Of a DNA stretch of 64,000 nt, positions 58,250 to 64,000 are shown piece by piece. Below the pieces are notes generated by a model. It was given only the letters and a program-made list of their open reading frames with translations, did not search any database and was not told where the DNA came from. A program made the position numbers and the translations under genes. Numbering within the stretch: position 1 is the first letter of the stretch; each line of letters starts with the position of its first letter. Source of the stretch: Nissolia schottii (Eukaryota; Streptophyta; Magnoliopsida; Fabales; Fabaceae); NCBI GenBank assembly GCA_003254905.1, contig QANU01011218.1, positions 293,605-357,604 on the forward strand, in the 5' to 3' direction.

Positions 58250-60432
58250 TGAAACACCCTAACTGGCTGACTTATGCTGAAGTCATGAGCCCTCTAGACC
58301 AGGTTGTTGTCTTCTAGTGGTGCGAACTCTTACCATTCTCTAATACCTTGTAAAGTAGGATTTTACTCAAAATATAGGCCGTTTTAAAACTTTTTCGCAA
58401 CTAATAATGCTAGGAAATGTAGAGCCATACTTATACTTAGTCGTCTAGCACATAGAGAATAAGGTATAGATAGTTTTCATACATTCACCTGGATACACAT
58501 ACATGGGCCCAAAACGTCACATACTTGCACCTTCACTTAGTGAAAAATGTACATTTCATTACATTGTCGTAGTTAGTTGTATATACATCAAAACTGATCA
58601 TTTATCATACATTATACATACATATATACAAGCGGACAAGAACTACCGGTTGCGCATACTAGACATACATATACTACACCTACACGCAGATGAGTACTAC
58701 CCATTGCGCGTATATACAAAACCACTAGTACCACTAAGAGCTACACTAGTCTTCCTCGTGCTCTCCGCTGCGTCTGTCTCCGCCCCTGAACCCTACTCAT
58801 TCGACTCCTCCTCAGGATCCTCTTCCTCCTCGGGCTCGTCCTCGCTGCCAGATAACGTGGTCACCGCCGTGAAGTCTCGGTGGGCGTATTGCTGCTGCAC
58901 TGTGGGAGTTACCCTCTTTCTCGCTGTAATCCTGGTTCTACAAGGCCTTGTCGCTGAGGTCACCGAGGCTGGATCTACCCCGATCTCTCGCTCGGGAGGA
59001 GGTGCGCCTTCGTCGTCGTTCAGGTGGATAGGGTCATAGGCGTTTGCTCTTGGGCTCTCCTCTACAAAAATGGGGTCTCTAGACGAAGACCCAGGCCCTC
59101 TATTAAATTGGAGAGGCAGGGTTGGGTGTGTCGGGGGGCTGAGCGGGTACGTCGGTCGAGGCATACGTACACGTCTTGGTAATCACCCAAATCCTGGGGT
59201 CCCTCTGACGCGTGCGTGTGAGTAGCAAAGCAGCTCTTTTTGGTGACGTCATCAGGCAATCCTGGAGTCATACACGAGTAAGGGTAAGAACGAAACGTTC
59301 TTAGTGGAAACCCTACGTGGTCTCTATCACTTCATTACTCGGGCAAAGTCCAGGCCATTCAGAAGATCTCAATGTGTCATGCATACTAGCCCCCTAATGG
59401 TTATTATCTTTGACATAGGTCCTGAGCAGCTTTATCTATGTTACTAGGTGATTGAGATTTCTAATCTTGACATTACTTAGCCTTTGTGCTCATTAACTTA
59501 ATTCGCTTGAGTATGGCAATGTAGAATCGCCTGCTCACGTCACTTCTAGCTGATATACTAGTCGTCTCGGGATGTTCCCTTGACGATAAATAATGCATAA
59601 TCATATACTTGTTCATATAGATAGTCATATACATACATACAACAATCCATATATATTTCATGCATGAAGGGGATTTAGGGGTTCTCTTACGCGTCCTGTG
59701 GCTGCGTCCTTCTTGTCCTTTCACCCGTGTAACCGTGGCTGCGACTAAACCCTTCTTACATTCCCTATCGTTGACGACCTGACAACGCTCTTTACCGGTG
59801 TGGTAGCTAGCCACATAAAGCATCATAGGCAAAAACATCGAGCAACGATAGGTACAACCACTCAACTGCAGATGACGAAGGGATCGACCCTTTGACTGAT
59901 CAGGTGTGGACTCGTGGGTCGACCTGGTTAGCCCTGTGACTTGACCGGTCATAACGTTATTCATTCGTGGGATGGATCCACCTTTTAGCTAGGCATGTGC
60001 CTGCTATTCATCATATTAAGGCATGTGCCTTCGTAACCAGGCCTATGCCTATGGTATCGTAATCAGGCCTATTCCTGCGTTGTCTTTAACCAATTCATCT
60101 TGCTAAATTGGTGAAAGGCTTGTCCTTTGGACGTGCCAAGAGAAAGGGAAATCCTAATCATATAACTACATACTTTATTTAAGGTCTCCCGAGTCCTCTG
60201 GAACCTTCCTAACATATCTTCGGTTCCTAGGATTCAATTATGATCCTCTTAAACGTTAGGTGATGACTTCTAGTTATCTACGGTCGTCCTAAGTCGTACG
60301 ACGACTGATTCCTCATGATGCATGCTTTCATATACAATAGTATACATATCTGTACTCATTGGATCCCATAGAACTTCTTCAGGGAGCACTCAAATGACTA
60401 GGGTTTAAGCCTTGGAATGAATCCTGAGACTT

Positions 60433-60560
60433 CTTTCATCCGGATGAATTCGTAATTCAATCGAATGAAACCTCAAAATTCTTTCATTCGGATGAATTGG
60501 GAATTCAATCCTCAAAATTCTTTCATTCGGATGAATTAGGAATTCACTCGAATGAAGGTG
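60433..60560 (-). repeat. tandem repeat in the solo LTR
   Basis: Three units of about 50 bp built on TTTCATTCGGATGAATT plus GGAATTCAATC; GAATTC and ATTCGGATGAAT are palindrome-like. Confidence 0.7.
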
Positions 60561-60932
60561 TTAAAAATCTCACCGAGGTGTGAGTTTTCGCATTTCTCTA
60601 GAGAATTCGTTGTAACTTTCCAAAACACCATTTCTAGGGTTCTAATCAGTACAGTTACGCGTTTCTTTTGTTGAAAATATCAAAACAGTTTTCACAACAT
60701 GATCTACCTAATTTCTACTTAAAGTTTCCACAATCAGGCACATATAAAAACACATAGAAAATCATAAAGAAGATTCTGGTTCGGTAGATTTGTTGGGGAG
60801 AATTTTCTCGTCACGACAGCGTGCTCCGAGAATTTTCCTGGAGTCTGGTAACGCTTCCGCGATGTGCACAAACTGGACTAGAATATGTGAAAGCTGAGAG
60901 AAAAACGTGCATATTTTCCTTCTGAAGGAAAT

Positions 60933-60946
60933 GGCTATTTATAGCC
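60933..60946 (-). promoter_or_regulatory. TATA box of the solo LTR
   Basis: GGCTATAAATAGCC on the minus strand, a perfect palindrome containing TATAAATAG. Suitable U3 promoter of the retroelement. Confidence 0.65.
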
Positions 60947-61428
60947 ATGCCACCTTCTATTTTCTTTTTCCTTTTCCATTTTTCTTTTATTTTGTTTATT
61001 ATTATTATTATATTATTATATATGTAAATATCTTTTACTGAGGTGAATTCCTAGGGTTCTTGGGCCGGTTTGATCCCGTTTGATCGTGTTTTGTCCGAAA
61101 TCCCTCATACACAGATGTCCAAAAATATTCCGGACATACCGCCACGATTTATGAATTTCCCCTTTTAATATTTTAAGTCTGGTTTGAGGAATTCTTGGAG
61201 TTATTTTCTTATTAGTGTATTCTACGAGCATTTTCGGTATCCGAAAAAATTTCTGATTGTTCCTAAACTCGTCCGAATACTCCGGCAAAAGTTCGTGAGA
61301 TCGCGAAACCTAACCCTAACTGCGGTCTAACGAGTTAGAGGTAAAAATCTCGTTTCCTCGCCCTCTCAACCTGCTTTTAGTTATTTGTTTTATGAGTTTT
61401 CCATACGAGGAAAAATCGGGATGTTACA

Positions 61429-61433
61429 CAATG
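61429..61433 (+). other. target-site duplication CAATG, right copy
   Basis: CAATG directly after GGGATGTTACA; matches 58245-58249 exactly. Confidence 0.9.
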
Positions 61434-62240
61434 CGAGAGCAGTGTAACTCCATGTCATCAAATCTCAACTAGCGATTACTCATGGCCTGTTCTTTTCTTG
61501 TTCTCTCTAGTTTTTCTTTTTGTTATTCTTCTTTCATCATGAACTAATTTATTTGCTAAGGAATTGATCATGTAACCTTTGACTATAATGTTATTTTAGA
61601 TGGTTGTTGTTAATCAATTCCAATTGATGCTTTTTAAGTTTCTATAACTATGCTTAATGCCTTTGAATGATTTGCGACCATTTAATTGGTTTGATGTCTT
61701 GCTTGCAATTCAAGATAATGAACATGATAGTGCTTTTGTTGTAGAAATCATAGGCTAGTATAAGATTAGAGATAATCTATGCAGGTTGCATGGTCGTGTG
61801 TGGGGAATTCATAAATTGATCAAGCTTCTAATAGGCTAGTTTGCACTAAGATATTAGGTATTCGGTCTACAAGAAGAGAATGACTTGATCTTGAGAGAGG
61901 CTTGTGATTAGGATAGGAACCCCGATCATTATTTAGATAAACTATTAATTGAGAAACAACTCTAGAATAATTGAGCCAAGAATAGGTGAAATCAATTGCT
62001 CTAACATATTTTTCCATTGTTCTGAGGTTCTTACTTTTAGTTCTTTTAATTAACTGTTTATTTTAATATCTTGCAATCAAACCACCTTTTCACTCAACTC
62101 TTTTAATCAATTCAATTTGTGTTATTTGTCATCTGAAAATACAGTGTAATATTGTCCTTGTAGGATCGACAACTCGAGCATATTATACTCAGTTTTATTA
62201 CTTATATGATGCGGTATACTTGCTGTGAATTTTATATCAA
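61434..62240 (+). mobile_element. Tat/Athila-like LTR, right part, up to the leader
   Basis: Continues the LTR that begins at 57785. The distal half ends with TGTAGGATCGACAACTCGAG, then TTATATGATGCGGTATACTT and AATTTTATATCA (62229-62240), the usual end-of-LTR look. Removing the solo LTR gives an outer LTR of about 1.27 kb. No coding content. Confidence 0.6.
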
Positions 62241-62972
62241 GTTATTTTGCAACGTTGCAAGGGATAACTTTTACACTTGTTTTTAATTGATAAGTTTCTA
62301 GATTGACTTTGATTTTTTTTTGTTTTTTGTTTTCTTTTAATTTTTTTCTTTTGAATTTACAAAAAAAATCTTATGTAAATTTCTCTTGTGCCTTCATGGT
62401 GTATTAAGTGTTTACATGAAATACTTATGATGGATTATTCAAGAAAATATGACCCTGAATGTATTCCTCTATGTGAAGAACCAAGTAGATGTAAATGGAA
62501 GAAATGTGGAAGGAGAAAAGGAAGAAAATGGGGAAAAGTAAAAAAAAAAAAAAGAATTGAGATGAAAAAAGGGAAGGAAAGATCAAAAGGAAAGAAAGGG
62601 GGAAAAGAAAAAAAATTTGAAATGAAAAAAAGGGGGGAAAGGTGAAAAGAAAAAAAGATTGGAGATTCAAAAAAATTGAAATAAAAAGGAGGGAACTCTC
62701 AAAGGAAAAAAGGAAATGTCACAGAGACAAAAAGTGGGGGAAACAAAGTCCAAGCAACTCATCTCCAAATAAATGCAAAAATAAATGGCTTTTTGGTCAG
62801 ATCAGAGTAGCAGACGCAACAACACGAGGAGTTGCGAAAATGGGTACCAAAAATACCCTTAAACAACAAATTTCGCAAAAAAAAGAAAGGCCAATTGAAA
62901 GCAGGCTACGAAAGTCAAAAAGAAAAAAGCATATCATCGTCAGTTAACACGACAAGCTTGTGTTGGGGGTAA
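62241..62972 (+). mobile_element. purine-rich internal region and polypurine tract
   Basis: From 62490 to 62740 the plus strand is nearly all A and G (runs such as GGAAGGAGAAAAGGAAG), which makes Lys/Glu/Arg frames that are not genes. At 62950-62972 GACAAGCTTGTGTTGGGGGT directly precedes an LTR start and looks like the polypurine tract of an Athila/Tat-type element. Confidence 0.5.
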
Positions 62973-63517
62973 TGTTATGGACTAGAGACAAAGGATTCAG
63001 AGAGCTTTAGCCCACTAAGAAGCAGTAGGAACTCACCTCACACACTTGCACTTGTCAGCCAAGAGAAGAGCTCCATGACATCCACAAGAGAAGGAGGTTG
63101 CAACACAGGTCTGAAAGAGAGATCAGTTCAATAGGCATTCTCTAGGTCGTAGGCCCAAGACTCTGGACCCAATTCAACCCAACAAGGCTAAAGGAGGAAG
63201 CGACACCTCCTCCTCCTCCTGCAATCAATGGACTGCCTAACTAACCCCAAAATAAGTGGGGAAGGATTTTCCTCTAAGATAAGGGGAAGTCGTTATTCAA
63301 ATTTCCCCTATTCTATCTTTATCTAATTAACCTAGTTCACCTATATATGAACGTCAGAGTGCTTTTGCAAGAATACCCCGCCACTAATCTCTAATGCACA
63401 AGGAAACTGCTTTAGAGCTAATTCCGTCCAGATGTTGGAGCTTCCGTCAAGGCAACTTCTTGAAGCCTCTACTCGTGTTCAGGTAACTTTATTCCCTATA
63501 CGAATTACTTAGGAACA
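62973..63517 (+). repeat. LTR (545 bp), same family as 33961-34610
   Basis: Starts TGTTATGGACTAGAGAC and ends TTACTTAGGAACA. Internal order matches the minus-strand copy at 33961-34610 (TTTAGCCCACTAAG, then GGAGGAAGCGA, then TATA-like CTATATATGAAC near 63342). Being preceded by a purine tract, this is probably a 3' LTR. No TSD was seen immediately next to it. Confidence 0.7.
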
Positions 63518-64000
63518 AGTTTCTCTTGGAAAAGAAACCAATCAATGGTTTTGGTTTTATATTAAAATGGGATGAGAAGAACTCATGTGTAGTGTTTTTT
63601 CGATTCATCATCAAATGTTTTTTACTTCAATTCATGTGTATTATATGACGAAAGAGTGGATGAAAGGAAAAGGAAACAGATTTGGGGGGTGATGGTAGTG
63701 CCAATAAGTGGCGTCTATGAAGACTAAAAATGGTGAACCAAGGAAAATTAGGTTGTGTTTAAAATGGAAAATTTGAGGTAAAAATAAGGTTAATTTTTTC
63801 AATTGAAGAATAAAAGGTTATGATCAACAAAGGTTCAAAACATATTAAGGACCCTGTGAATACCATATTTTGTCTGAACTTTTGATTAAAAAAAAAAAAG
63901 ACCAAAAAAAAGACCTTTGTTTAATTTCTCATTTTTAACATTTTTGTAACCAATTTTCTTATTTTCAAATAATCTATTTTCAATTTCTCCAACCTTCTTT
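63518..64000. other. AT-rich intergenic, right edge of window
   Basis: No gene or recognisable repeat; poly-A runs near 63885-63915. Confidence 0.5.

Larger units (their letters stand above)
58250..61428 (-). mobile_element. 3.18-kb solo LTR of a gypsy (Tekay/Del-like) retrotransposon
   Basis: Minus-strand start TGTAACATCCCGATTTTTCC (61428 downward) and end GTTAGGGTGTTTCA (58250), i.e. TG...CA ends, flanked by identical 5-bp CAATG. No gag-pol lies inside, and the whole 3,179 bp behaves as one LTR: CTATAAATAG TATA box at about 60933-60946, and CT/GC-rich U5-like sequence in the right-hand third. A TGTAACA(T/C)CCCGATTTTT start is typical of large chromovirus LTRs (lineage by memory). Frames inside, including 58793-59164 (minus) with a Glu-rich tail, are best seen as chance frames in GC-rich LTR sequence. 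It most likely arose by LTR-LTR recombination after insertion. Confidence 0.85.

Noticed and set aside
58793..59164. 123-codon Glu/Pro-rich minus-strand frame and its 178-codon plus-strand partner
   Set aside because: Both lie inside a solo LTR bounded by TSDs, in GC-rich sequence, overlap each other on opposite strands and show no domain; chance frames.
60433..60560. Possible CRISPR-like array because of ~50-bp repeats
   Set aside because: Only three imperfect units without unique spacers, in a plant LTR; an ordinary tandem repeat.
62388..62947. Lys-rich frames of 85 and 101 codons
   Set aside because: Produced by the purine-rich tract; no motif, and the sequence is retroelement-internal.

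Overview
The window is nuclear DNA of a flowering plant. It is AT-rich, carries two intact intron- or receptor-type plant genes, and is otherwise dominated by decayed plant transposable elements: Ty1/copia, Ty3/gypsy, CACTA, Mutator-type MITEs and tRNA-derived SINEs. A legume or related dicot is my best guess from the look of the repeats, but that is inference and no search was run. There is no bacterial, organellar or CRISPR content.

Layout. 1-3.5 kb: a gypsy LTR/leader-like stretch followed by a 5'-truncated copia element (RT/RNase H, polypurine tract, 3' LTR). 3.97-7.55 kb (minus): a five-exon ABHD17-type alpha/beta hydrolase gene of 381 codons whose splice sites and frame can be followed throughout. 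7.6-13.6 kb: AT-rich intergenic DNA with a LINE-like fragment, a SINE and a palindromic MITE. 13.6-20.7 kb: nested gypsy material with a 640-base gap and a decayed gag-pol. 21.0-21.5 kb and 29.8-30.3 kb (both minus): two paralogous small secreted proteins with a conserved four-cysteine spacing that I cannot assign to a family. Between them lie a tandemly duplicated relic of a plant-mobile-domain-like gene (22.6-27.0 kb) and a duplicated copia relic (27.0-29.2 kb). 33.2-36.3 kb: unrecognised ORFs, an LTR, and a MITE with a perfect 9-bp target duplication. 36.76-38.69 kb (minus): an intact single-exon LRR receptor kinase, recognised as a SOBIR1/EVERSHED homolog. 41.0-41.9 kb: a DNA element with perfect 17-bp inverted ends. 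43.6-51.7 kb: CACTA material (TNP2, DUF4216 and transposase_24-type genes, a CACTA terminus). 51.7-56.8 kb: a decayed copia element with both LTRs. 57.8-62.2 kb: a gypsy LTR interrupted by a 3.18-kb solo LTR with a 5-bp target duplication. 62.2-64 kb: a purine-rich tract and another LTR.

How it fits together. Only four genes look host-encoded and intact: the ABHD17-like hydrolase, the two small secreted proteins and the SOBIR1-like kinase. SOBIR1 is known as a co-receptor for receptor-like proteins at the plasma membrane. No functional link among the four genes is visible beyond proximity. The least explained items are the secreted four-cysteine pair and the recurrent intronic AAAGTTTGTGCAC motif. 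Four isolated N characters each sit exactly at the junction of a direct duplication, so part of the apparent tandem duplication may be an assembly artefact.
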